Positions 1 through 7,626 of a stretch of DNA of 10,769 nt are shown in pieces. The notes under the pieces are model-generated. The model was not told the origin of the DNA. It made no database searches and worked only from the letters and a program-made list of their open reading frames with translations. This DNA is from Elusimicrobia bacterium CG03_land_8_20_14_0_80_50_18 (GTDB lineage: Bacteria; CG03). Every line of letters starts with the position of its first letter. The first letter of the stretch is position 1. The translations under genes and the position numbers were made by a program. The stretch covers positions 1 through 10,769 of the forward strand of contig PEUP01000064.1 in the NCBI GenBank assembly GCA_002780705.1. The letters are read 5' to 3'.

Positions 1-5
1 CCGGC

Positions 6-260
6 TCAATATACCTCATCATGTGTTCCAATCTCAAGCAGGAGAATATCATCTTCTTTTTGCTTTTCTCTCTTGATAAAGTCAAAAATTATTCTCAAGC
101 CATATCCGACACTACATGCCCACGAACCCGATAATTTCCCTTTGAGTTTATGAGTTTCCAACTGCGAGGCAAAAGGGTCCTTGACCAAAACTCTCAGAGT
201 TTCTTCAACTTCCCTGTTTAATGTTGGATGTTTTTTGATATTTCGCCTAAATGCCCTCAC
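6..260 (-). CDS. RelE/YafQ-family mRNA interferase toxin, N-terminus frameshifted
   Basis: This is the probable toxin of a type II toxin-antitoxin pair. Family members are small ribosome-dependent or free RNases that cut mRNA. The 84 residues from the GTG at 260-258 show the usual blocks: RAFRRNIKKHP helix, DPF, THKLKGKLSGSWACSV, the LRIIF strand and the C-terminal GTHDEVY. The GTG lacks the family's first beta strand. That strand is encoded one frame over: an ATG at 289-287, overlapping the antitoxin stop as ATGA, reads MRKLVWGKHL and then stops (TGA at 259-257). One extra T in the TTT run near 261-263 would give MRKLVWGKHFVRAFRR, the expected family start of about 94 residues. The gene is therefore either inactivated by a single-base deletion, affected by a sequencing error, or started at the internal GTG. 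Family assignment is confident from the motifs; activity is doubtful. The stop is at 8-6, just inside the window edge. Confidence 0.82.
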   Translation of the reverse strand: MRAFRRNIKKHPTLNREVEETLRVLVKDPFASQLETHKLKGKLSGSWACSVGYGLRIIFDFIKREKQKEDDILLLEIGTHDEVY

Positions 261-285
261 AAATGTTTACCCCAAACGAGTTTTC

Positions 286-504
286 TCATTTAGAAAGTTC
301 TCTCATCAAATCATCCACATTGCCTCTTTTTATTTCGCCCCGCGAATATTCTTTTTTGGCGTCTCGGATGTTTTTGGCAAGCACATCCCGCCTCTGTTCT
401 ATCATCCTGTGTCTGACAGTCTCAACAAGATTTTCCTGCTGGTATTCCGGCAATGACTCAACAGCATCCAAAGCCTTTTGAAATGTTACCGTTTGATTGG
501 ACAT
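286..504 (-). CDS. Type II antitoxin cognate to the RelE/YafQ-like toxin
   Basis: This 72-residue protein begins MSNQTVTFQKALDAVESLP and is charged and helical. It contains an ENLVETVRHRMIEQRRD helix and ends in a GEIKRGNVDDLMRELSK tail. This layout is typical of the small antitoxins encoded directly upstream of YafQ/RelE-type toxins: an N-terminal dimer helix, then a tail that wraps the toxin. I see no obvious DNA-binding helix-turn-helix. I chose the ATG at 504-502 because GGGGGG (518-513) lies 8 bases upstream; the frame stays open 10 codons further, to 534, but that part has no family-like sequence. Its TGA stop overlaps the ATG of the original toxin frame (ATGA, 289-286), the usual translational coupling in such operons. 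It should neutralise the toxin by direct binding. The family assignment rests on pattern and context, without a search. Confidence 0.8.
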   Translation of the reverse strand: MSNQTVTFQKALDAVESLPEYQQENLVETVRHRMIEQRRDVLAKNIRDAKKEYSRGEIKRGNVDDLMRELSK

Positions 505-518
505 TTTAGATACCCCCC

Positions 519-551
519 ATATACAAAACCACACATTTGCATAACTATCAA
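519..551 (-). promoter_or_regulatory. Candidate promoter of the toxin-antitoxin operon
   Basis: On the minus strand a TTGATA (551-546) is followed after 19-21 bases by AT-rich hexamers TTGTAT (526-521) and GTATAT (524-519), just ahead of the antitoxin ribosome binding site. The spacing is longer than ideal. The 117 bases between gltD and the antitoxin are AT-rich and hold no clear terminator, so transcription from gltD could also enter the module. Confidence 0.25.
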
Positions 552-621
552 ATTATCCCTTTTAGAACCACTCTTCGTTGAAATGCTACCAAATATTGCG
601 CGAAATTGTAAGATGTATGGT

Positions 622-2046
622 TTAGCCGATGAGATAGGCGTCGGCGGAGAATGCGGCGCGTTGACCGTGGAAGATGGCGCGCACGGCCAGAGATGCTCCT
701 GTTGAGGCGTCTCCCGCAGCGAAGACGCCTTTGACTGAAGTGCTGTAGTCGTCCGTGGTTTTGATGTTTCCCCTGCTGTCAAATTCCACGCTGAGGGATT
801 TAAGAAGAGCGCTGTGCTCGACGCGGACAAAGCCCATAGCGAGAATGACCAGATCCATTTTCAGCGAGAAAGAACTTCCGGGTATCTCCGTCATGGACAT
901 CTTACCGCGCGAATCCTTCTCCCATTTCACCCTGACGCATTCGGCGCCGGCAACCCTGCCTCCCGCGCCTTTGAAACTTTTTATCAGGACTGACCACTCC
1001 CTTTCGGCGCCTTCCTGCTGTGACGAGGATTCCCTCAGTATCAGCGGCCAGTCGGGCCATGCGGGATTCCAGCTCTTGTCCCATTCGGGGGGTTTAGGCA
1101 TTATCTCATACTGGTATATGCTTTTCGCTCCCTGACGGCGGGCCGTGCCTATGCAGTCGGAACCGGTGTCGCCTCCGCCAACGACGAGAACGGATTTGTT
1201 CTTCGCCGATACGGCGGGCTCCCCTTTTGACCCTGACGAGACGAATTTGTTTGAGGCGCTCAGATAATCCATCGCGAAATATATTCCTTTGAGTTTTCTG
1301 CCCGGCGCCTCAATGTCGCGGGGTTCTCCGGCGCCGGCGGTGATGATGATCGCGTCAAAAGATTTCCGGAGCTCAGCGGCCTTGATATCAACTCCCGCCT
1401 CCACGCCCGTCTTAAAGACTATGCCGGATTTCTTCATCATATCCAGCCGGCGCTCTATGACCCATTTCTCAAGTTTGAAATCAGGTATGCCGTATCTTAA
1501 AATACCCCCGGCATTATCGTCTTTCTCGCAAACCGTCACGGCATGGCCTTTTTTTCTCAGCGTCAGAGCCGCGGCAAGACCCGCCGGGCCCGAACCTATG
1601 ACGGCTATCTTCTTCCCCGTTTCGGAAGCGGGCTTCAATATCCCCGCCCAGCCCTTATCAAAAGCGTATTCTATTATGGCCAACTCTATGCTCCTTATCG
1701 CCACGGGGCTGTCGCTGACGGAGAGCGTGCAGGCCGCCTCGCAGGGAGCCGGACAAATGCGGCCCGTTATCTCGGGAAGACAATTGCTGAGAGAGAGCCG
1801 CTCGAAGGCGTCCTTCCATTTCCCTTTATAAACAAGGTCATTCCATTCGGGTATCAGGTTGTAGAGCGGACAGCCGAGGCTGTGGCAGAAAGGCACGCCG
1901 CAGTCCATGCATCTGGCGGCCTGCTTTTTTATTTCGGCATCGGAAAGAGTTTTCTCCACCGCCCGGTAATCCTTTATCCTCTCTTTAACATCTCTGTAAT
2001 GCGCCTTCTTCCTCCCGTATTCCAGAAATCCCGACGGCTTGCCCAT
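622..2046 (-). CDS. gltD: Glutamate synthase (NADPH), small (beta) subunit
   Basis: GltD is the electron-input subunit of bacterial glutamate synthase. It oxidises NADPH on FAD and passes electrons through iron-sulfur clusters to the FMN of GltB in the cytoplasm. The 474-residue length is normal. The N-terminal cluster domain carries Cys46, Cys49, Cys54, Cys59 and Cys98, Cys102, Cys106 (CMDCGVPFC, GCP, CPAPCEAAC). A GSGPAG dinucleotide motif for FAD lies at 151-156, followed by GGILRYGIPDFKL. A second motif, GGGDTG (290-295), serves NADPH. The C-terminal GVFAAGDASTG block (about 440-450) completes the FAD site. The ATG overlaps the gltB stop as TAATG, and an AGAGGAG ribosome binding site (2064-2058) lies 11 bases upstream inside gltB, so the subunits are coupled. 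GltD-like proteins also occur as NfnB or PreT, but the adjacent gltB settles the role. Confidence 0.97.
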   Translation of the reverse strand: MGKPSGFLEYGRKKAHYRDVKERIKDYRAVEKTLSDAEIKKQAARCMDCGVPFCHSLGCPLYNLIPEWNDLVYKGKWKDAFERLSLSNCLPEITGRICPAPCEAACTLSVSDSPVAIRSIELAIIEYAFDKGWAGILKPASETGKKIAVIGSGPAGLAAALTLRKKGHAVTVCEKDDNAGGILRYGIPDFKLEKWVIERRLDMMKKSGIVFKTGVEAGVDIKAAELRKSFDAIIITAGAGEPRDIEAPGRKLKGIYFAMDYLSASNKFVSSGSKGEPAVSAKNKSVLVVGGGDTGSDCIGTARRQGAKSIYQYEIMPKPPEWDKSWNPAWPDWPLILRESSSQQEGAEREWSVLIKSFKGAGGRVAGAECVRVKWEKDSRGKMSMTEIPGSSFSLKMDLVILAMGFVRVEHSALLKSLSVEFDSRGNIKTTDDYSTSVKGVFAAGDASTGASLAVRAIFHGQRAAFSADAYLIG

Positions 2047-5000
2047 TATTCAAATATCTCCTCTGTTATCGTTTCCACCTCGGACTCTTTCAGCTGTTCT
2101 CTTTTCAATCTGTCCAGCGCTTTTTTGTAATCCACGGGCATCACCTTGACAAACATGGGGAGAATCGCGTCCCAGTCGCGGATTATGCTCGCGGCATAGG
2201 CGCTCCGCGTGAGCTTCACATGCTTTTTTATCAGCTTATAAAGAAATTCCCCGTCGCTCTTTTCCGTAACGGGCCCCAGATCCACCATCTCAAGATTGCA
2301 GCGTGTGTCAAAGAGCTGGTTCTCATCCAGCACATAGGCGATGCCCCCGCTCATACCCGCGGCGAAATTCACGCCTGTCGGCCCGAGTATGACAACCCTG
2401 CCGCCCGTCATGTATTCGCAGGCGTGATCACCCGCGCCCTCGACAACAGCCGTCGCTCCGGAGTTCCTCACGGCGAAACGCTCACCCGCCATTCCGCGTA
2501 TAAAGGCCTCACCCGACGTGGCTCCGAAAAGACAGACATTCCCGGCGATGATGTTGTTCTGCGACCTGAACTTTGAGCCCTTTGACGGATAGAGTATGAT
2601 TCTGCCTCCCGAAAGTCCCTTGCCCGTATAATCGTTAGAATCGCCCTCAAGCTCAAATGTGACGCCCCTTGCGAGAAACGCGCCGAAACTCTGTCCGGCT
2701 ACGCCCGTGAATTTACATCGTATCGTGTTTTCGGGCAGACCGTCCTCACCGTAGAGACGGGCTATGCGGGAGCTCAGCATCGCGCCAGTGGCGCGGTTGC
2801 GGTTCCTTATTTTATATTCCAGAGACACTTTCTTCTTTTTATCCAGAGCGGGAGCTGCTTTTTTTATTATGTCCATATCCAGCGATTGCGAGAAATCGTG
2901 TTTCTGAGAACCGGTGCAGCGATGCGCTTTTCCGTCGTATGCTTTCAAAAGTTTGCTGAAATCAAGGCCCTTCGCCTTCCAGTGCGAGAGCGCCTTGCGG
3001 CTCTGGAGCAGGTCGGAACGGCCTATCATCTCGTCAAAAGACCTGAAACCCAGCTCCGCCATTATCTCCCGCGCGTCCTGGGCGGCGAATCTCATAAAAT
3101 TCATGATGTGTTCGGGTTTGCCGGAAAATCTCTTTCTCAATTCCTCATCCTGCGTGGCTATGCCAGCGGGACAGGTGTTCAGATGGCACTTCCTCACAAG
3201 GACGCATCCCATTGTCACGAGAGCAACGGTGCCGAAGCCGTATTCTTCAGCGCCCAGCAGCGCCGCCACGACAATGTCCCTGCCCGTTCTCATCTGGCCG
3301 TCAACCTGAACGCGGATACGCTCTCTCAATTTGTTCAGAACAAGCGTCTGCTGTGTTTCGGCGAGCCCTATTTCCCAGGGAATGCCCGCGTGTTTTATGG
3401 ACGAGAGAGGGGATGCACCCGTGCCTCCGTCGCCGCCGCTTATCAGCACCATGTCCGCCTTGCCTTTCGCCACACCCGCCGCCACCGTGCCCACACCGGC
3501 TTCGCTGACGAGTTTCACGGAAATACGGGCTTTACGGTTTGCGTTCTTCAAGTCAAATATCAGCTGGGCAAGGTCTTCTATGGAATATATGTCATGATGC
3601 GGCGGCGGAGAGATGAGCATCACGCCGGGCGTTGAATAGCGGATATCGGCTATGGCCTTGTTGACCTTGTGTCCCGGAAGTTGTCCGCCTTCGCCGGGCT
3701 TGGCGCCCTGAGCCATCTTTATCTGAAGTTCTTTCGCGTGGACAAGATAATTTATACTCACACCGAATCGCCCCGACGCCACCTGCTTTACGGCGCTCAT
3801 CAGAGAATCTCCCGACGGCAGGACCCTGTAGCGCTCTTTGTCCTCGCCTCCTTCGCCGGAGTTGCTTGCGGCCCCCAGGCGGTTCATGGCTATGGCCATC
3901 GTCTCATGGGCCTCTTTGCTGATGCTCCCGAAACTCATGGCCGAAGTCACAAACCTTTTTACAATTGATTCCGCGCTTTCCACTTCATCCAAAGGAACGG
4001 CTTTGCCTTTCTTAAAATCAAACAGCCCTCTCAGCGTGCAGATATTTCTGCTCTGCTCATTTATCAGCGCGGCATATTTTTTATAAAGGCCGTAATCGCC
4101 CTCACGCACCGCTTGCTGCAAAACGGCTATGGCCTCGGGGGTCATGAGATGATTCTCCGAAAAACGCCTGTAGAAATAATGGCCTCCCGAAGGAAGAAGC
4201 GAATCCTCCGTCGGGGCGAAGGCGGCCGCGTGCCTTTTCAGGGTTTCCGCCGCTATTTCCTCTATGCCTATTCCTTCTATGCGCGAAGGAACACCTCCGA
4301 AATATTCAGCGACGAATTCCGAGTTCAGCCCCACCGCCTCAAACATCAGCGCGCCCTTATAACTGCGTATCGTTGACACGCCCATTTTTGACATTATCTT
4401 GAGAAGCCCTTTTTTAACAGCCGTTATGTAATTGTCAATGGCGTCTTCCGCATGGAGTCCGACAGAGAGGAAATTGTCTTTTTTCAGCGCCGCGAGGGTT
4501 TCAAAGGCGAGATAGGGATTGACGGCGCTGGAACCGAAAGCGATGAGCGCGGCGAAATCCGTCACCTCTCTGGCCTCACCCGTCTCAACGACCAGCCCTA
4601 TGAGATGCCTCTTTCCGTGAGAGACCAGATGGCGGTTGACCGACGAGACGGCAAGCAGAGCCGGTATGGGCGCGTGATCCTTATCCACACCCCTGTCGCT
4701 TATAATCACGAGAGAATAACCCTCGTCCGTTTTTTTCTCCACTTCCTTGCAGAGGACATGCACGGCTCTCTTAAGCTCCGAAGGTCCTTTTGAGGGATCA
4801 AAGAGCATGGGCACAACGGCGGAATTAAAATCTTTTATATCCGCGCATTTGAGTTTTTCCATATCGCTGTTTGTAAGAACCGGATGCGCCAGTTTGAGCT
4901 GACGGCAGTGAAGCGGACTCTCAGCGAGAAGATTTCTCTCGCGGCCTATGAAACTCATGAGAGACATCACAAGGTTTTCCCTGTAAGGGTCTATGGGCGG

Positions 5001-6587
5001 GTTCGTCACCTGCGCGAAGAGCTGTTTAAAATATCTGTAGAGAAGCTGCGGCCTTTCCGAAAGAACCGCCGGCGCCTCATCGTTACCCATTGACCCGACC
5101 GGCTCCTGGGCGTTTTCCGCCATCGGCGTGATTATCATGTTCAGCTCTTCAAAATCGTAGCCGAATATCTTCTGCCTCCGGACGAGAGACTCCCGCTCCA
5201 CCTTCACCATGCCCGAGGGCTGGAAAAGGCCTTTCAGTTCAATGCGGTTTTTCTCAAGCCATCTTCTGTAGAGTTTACGCCGGGAAACGGAGGATTTTAT
5301 CTCATTGTCTTTTTTCACCCTGCCCACGGCCGTGTCAACGAGTATCATCTTGCCCGGCGCGAGCCGGCCTTTTTCTATAATATCCTCCGGCGCTGTTTCC
5401 AGAACGCCAGATTCAGAGGCGGCGACCATCCTGCCGCTCCTGCTTATCAGATAGCGTAAGGGCCTCAGTCCGTTTCTGTCCAGAGCCGCTCCTATTTTCA
5501 CACCGTCGGTGAATATGATCGCCGCGGGCCCGTCCCAGGGTTCCATGAAAGCCGAATGATATTCATAGAAAGAACGCTTGTCCTCACTGATGTGATATTT
5601 CCTCCCGAAGGCCTCCGGCACCATCATCATCATCGCGTGTTCAACGGGACGGCCGGCGGAAACGAGCAGTTCAAGGGTATTGTCAAATATGGCGGAATCG
5701 CTGGCGCCTTCCGTCACCACGGGGAATAGCTTCTTTATTTCCGGCCCGAAAAGAGGCGATTCCAGCGTCGCCTCCCGCGCGCGCATGTAATTCATGTTGC
5801 CCTTTATCGTGTTGATCTCGCCGTTGTGCGCAATGCCCCTGAAGGGCTGGGCCATGGCCCATGAGGGGAAAGTGTTGGTGCTGTATCTCTGGTGAACAAG
5901 AGCGAGGGCGCTTTTGAATTTTTTATTTTTCAGGTCGGGATAGAAATCCTCAAACTGGGGCGCGGCGAACATGCCTTTGTAAACTATTGTGCGGGATGAG
6001 AAACTGCTTATGTAAAAATCTTCCGCTTTACGCTTCAGCGCCTCTTTCTCCATCAGACGCCTCGTTACATAGAGCTTTCTTTCCAGCTCATCTCCGGAGA
6101 GCCCCTTGAAAGAGACGAAGACCTGCTCCATAAATGGCATTGAGTCGCGGGCGATTTTACCGAGACAATCCGGCTTGACCGGCACATCCCTCCGGAAAAC
6201 AACACTGCCTCCCTCTTTGGCTATTATTCCCTCTATCGCGTCTTTAAGAATTTTGCGCTCCGCGCTTTTTCTCGGCAGGAAAAAAAATCCGGCGCCATAG
6301 TGATTTTTCTCAGGAAGGGCCACGCCCGTGCCCGCGGCCAGTTCCGCGAAATAGCTGTGGGGCATCTGTAAGAGCATCCCCGCGCCGTCACCCGTTTTCA
6401 AATCTCCGCCGAGAGCGCCCCTGTGGACGAGATTTTTCAGGACGGTGATTCCGTCTCTGACAATCTGATGTGACGGCCGGCCCTTGATATCCGCGACGAA
6501 ACCCACCCCGCAGCTGTCGTGTTCAAACCGTTTTTCGTAAAGGTATTTTGGGGACGGTGCTTTACAATAAGACATTTTTTCTTTCAT
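2046..6587 (-). CDS. gltB: Glutamate synthase (NADPH), large (alpha) subunit
   Basis: GltB catalyses the core GOGAT reaction: glutamine is hydrolysed, ammonia is channelled internally and 2-oxoglutarate is reductively aminated, giving two glutamates. At 1513 residues it is full length. The class II amidotransferase domain (about 26-430) begins at the nucleophile Cys26 in HDSCGVGF, so a short propeptide must be removed. It includes HRGALGGDLKTGDGAG (55-70), RYSTNT (from 234) and HNGEINT (254-260). A central domain follows. The FMN-binding synthase domain (about 830-1200) has MSFGSIS (884-890) and SNSGEGGED (908-916). The [3Fe-4S] ligands are Cys1128, Cys1134 and Cys1139. A glycine-rich GXGXG beta-helix domain occupies roughly 1250-1480. 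The first ATG has AAGGG only one base upstream, so the ATG at 6575 (codon 5) is an alternative start; both keep Cys26. No hairpin separates it from ddh, and it overlaps gltD by one base. Confidence 0.98.
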   Translation of the reverse strand: MKEKMSYCKAPSPKYLYEKRFEHDSCGVGFVADIKGRPSHQIVRDGITVLKNLVHRGALGGDLKTGDGAGMLLQMPHSYFAELAAGTGVALPEKNHYGAGFFFLPRKSAERKILKDAIEGIIAKEGGSVVFRRDVPVKPDCLGKIARDSMPFMEQVFVSFKGLSGDELERKLYVTRRLMEKEALKRKAEDFYISSFSSRTIVYKGMFAAPQFEDFYPDLKNKKFKSALALVHQRYSTNTFPSWAMAQPFRGIAHNGEINTIKGNMNYMRAREATLESPLFGPEIKKLFPVVTEGASDSAIFDNTLELLVSAGRPVEHAMMMMVPEAFGRKYHISEDKRSFYEYHSAFMEPWDGPAAIIFTDGVKIGAALDRNGLRPLRYLISRSGRMVAASESGVLETAPEDIIEKGRLAPGKMILVDTAVGRVKKDNEIKSSVSRRKLYRRWLEKNRIELKGLFQPSGMVKVERESLVRRQKIFGYDFEELNMIITPMAENAQEPVGSMGNDEAPAVLSERPQLLYRYFKQLFAQVTNPPIDPYRENLVMSLMSFIGRERNLLAESPLHCRQLKLAHPVLTNSDMEKLKCADIKDFNSAVVPMLFDPSKGPSELKRAVHVLCKEVEKKTDEGYSLVIISDRGVDKDHAPIPALLAVSSVNRHLVSHGKRHLIGLVVETGEAREVTDFAALIAFGSSAVNPYLAFETLAALKKDNFLSVGLHAEDAIDNYITAVKKGLLKIMSKMGVSTIRSYKGALMFEAVGLNSEFVAEYFGGVPSRIEGIGIEEIAAETLKRHAAAFAPTEDSLLPSGGHYFYRRFSENHLMTPEAIAVLQQAVREGDYGLYKKYAALINEQSRNICTLRGLFDFKKGKAVPLDEVESAESIVKRFVTSAMSFGSISKEAHETMAIAMNRLGAASNSGEGGEDKERYRVLPSGDSLMSAVKQVASGRFGVSINYLVHAKELQIKMAQGAKPGEGGQLPGHKVNKAIADIRYSTPGVMLISPPPHHDIYSIEDLAQLIFDLKNANRKARISVKLVSEAGVGTVAAGVAKGKADMVLISGGDGGTGASPLSSIKHAGIPWEIGLAETQQTLVLNKLRERIRVQVDGQMRTGRDIVVAALLGAEEYGFGTVALVTMGCVLVRKCHLNTCPAGIATQDEELRKRFSGKPEHIMNFMRFAAQDAREIMAELGFRSFDEMIGRSDLLQSRKALSHWKAKGLDFSKLLKAYDGKAHRCTGSQKHDFSQSLDMDIIKKAAPALDKKKKVSLEYKIRNRNRATGAMLSSRIARLYGEDGLPENTIRCKFTGVAGQSFGAFLARGVTFELEGDSNDYTGKGLSGGRIILYPSKGSKFRSQNNIIAGNVCLFGATSGEAFIRGMAGERFAVRNSGATAVVEGAGDHACEYMTGGRVVILGPTGVNFAAGMSGGIAYVLDENQLFDTRCNLEMVDLGPVTEKSDGEFLYKLIKKHVKLTRSAYAASIIRDWDAILPMFVKVMPVDYKKALDRLKREQLKESEVETITEEIFE

Positions 6588-6622
6588 TCCCTTGAGTAAG
6601 TCAATAAGTTAATGAACGTCCC

Positions 6623-6646
6623 CCTTCTCTATCACTTTCTCTATCA
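6623..6646 (-). repeat. Tandem 12-base direct repeat at the ddh stop codon
   Basis: On the minus strand TGATAGAGAAAG (6646-6635) is followed directly by TGATAGAGAAGG (6634-6623), 11 of 12 bases identical. The first TGA is the ddh stop, so the repeat lies in the 56-base ddh-gltB spacer. No hairpin or T-run is present in the spacer, which argues that transcription continues from ddh into gltB. Confidence 0.6.
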
Positions 6647-7621
6647 AAGAAGTTCTTTTCTAAGCTCGGCGGCGCTCTTAGGACTGAGGTCGCAGGCGGC
6701 GATGTCAAACACCGTGCGGGCGCCGCTCTCTCCCCTTTTGTTCAGACGATGAGCCGCGCGGGCATAAGCGGCAAGAACGCTGGCTGTGAATTCGGGATTA
6801 CTGGCCAGTTTCAGCGAAAATTCAATAAGATGGCCGCTTTGCGCTGCGGTATCGCCGCTCCTCAGGACAAAACCGCCGTGAGGCATTTGAGAATGCTTCT
6901 CTGCCATCTCCTCCGCGCTGATAAAAGTCACACTCGTGTCATAGTCGGCAAAATAATTCGGCATGCTCTTTATCGCTTTCTCTATGGCATCCCTGTCAGC
7001 TCCGCCGGCGGCAACCACATAGCAGTCCCGCCTGTGCTTTTCCCTTGTGGAAAGAGAGGGCTTTTCGCCCGCCCGCACCCTGTCGACGGCCTTTTTCACG
7101 GGTATTGTATACTGCCTGGCGTCCAGAACGCCTTCTATTCTTCTGACGGCGTCCGAATGGCCCTGGCTGACGCCTCTCCCCCAAAATGTGTGTGTCTCAC
7201 CGTCGGGCAGAACGGATTCAGCGATCACACGCTGGAGCGAAAAAAGCCCGGGGTCCCAACCGGTTGATATAACGGCTATTTTCCCTGACGCTTTCGCTAT
7301 GCTGTCCATAACGGAAAAATATTCCGGTATCTTCGCGTGCGTGTCAAAGCTGTCAACGGTGTTGAACATATTCGCGAAAAAAGGTCCCTGCCGCTCCAGG
7401 TCTGTCGCCGAGCCGCCGCAGAGAATCGCCACATCTATGTCATTTTTGTAATTTTCGGCCTCACCCACGGCTGCGGCTTTCACCCCCGAGGCCGTCTTTA
7501 TGCCGGCGCGACGGGTAAAAACCGTATGGAGCTCCATATCGGGATTATTGCCGCAGGCCTTTTCAACGCCGCGCCCGACATTTCCGTAACCTACGATCGC
7601 TATTCTTATTTTATCGCCCAC
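6644..7621 (-). CDS. ddh: meso-Diaminopimelate dehydrogenase
   Basis: Ddh catalyses the NADPH-dependent reductive amination of L-tetrahydrodipicolinate with ammonium to meso-2,6-diaminopimelate, in one step. This bypasses the succinylase or acetylase branches of lysine and peptidoglycan synthesis. The 325-residue length matches the Corynebacterium-type enzyme. The NADPH motif GYGNVG lies at 11-16. Family blocks follow in order: CGGSATD (68-74), NTVDSFDTH (87-95), STGWDPGLFS (119-128), FWGRGVSQGHSDAVRRIEGV (146-165), HRRDCYV (196-202), MPHGGFV (246-252) and ASNPEFTASV (273-282). Residues D90, D123, W147, H248 and N275 lie in the substrate-binding blocks. The start is GTG at 7621-7619, 5 bases after the aminotransferase stop. 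No clear ribosome binding site is visible, so translation probably depends on coupling to the upstream gene. The identification is firm. Confidence 0.96.
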   Translation of the reverse strand: MGDKIRIAIVGYGNVGRGVEKACGNNPDMELHTVFTRRAGIKTASGVKAAAVGEAENYKNDIDVAILCGGSATDLERQGPFFANMFNTVDSFDTHAKIPEYFSVMDSIAKASGKIAVISTGWDPGLFSLQRVIAESVLPDGETHTFWGRGVSQGHSDAVRRIEGVLDARQYTIPVKKAVDRVRAGEKPSLSTREKHRRDCYVVAAGGADRDAIEKAIKSMPNYFADYDTSVTFISAEEMAEKHSQMPHGGFVLRSGDTAAQSGHLIEFSLKLASNPEFTASVLAAYARAAHRLNKRGESGARTVFDIAACDLSPKSAAELRKELL

Positions 7622-7626
7622 AAGGA

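Noticed and set aside
505..621. Terminator after gltD
   Set aside because: The 117-base AT-rich gap has only a weak near-palindrome (around 593-607) with no GC-rich stem followed by a T-run.
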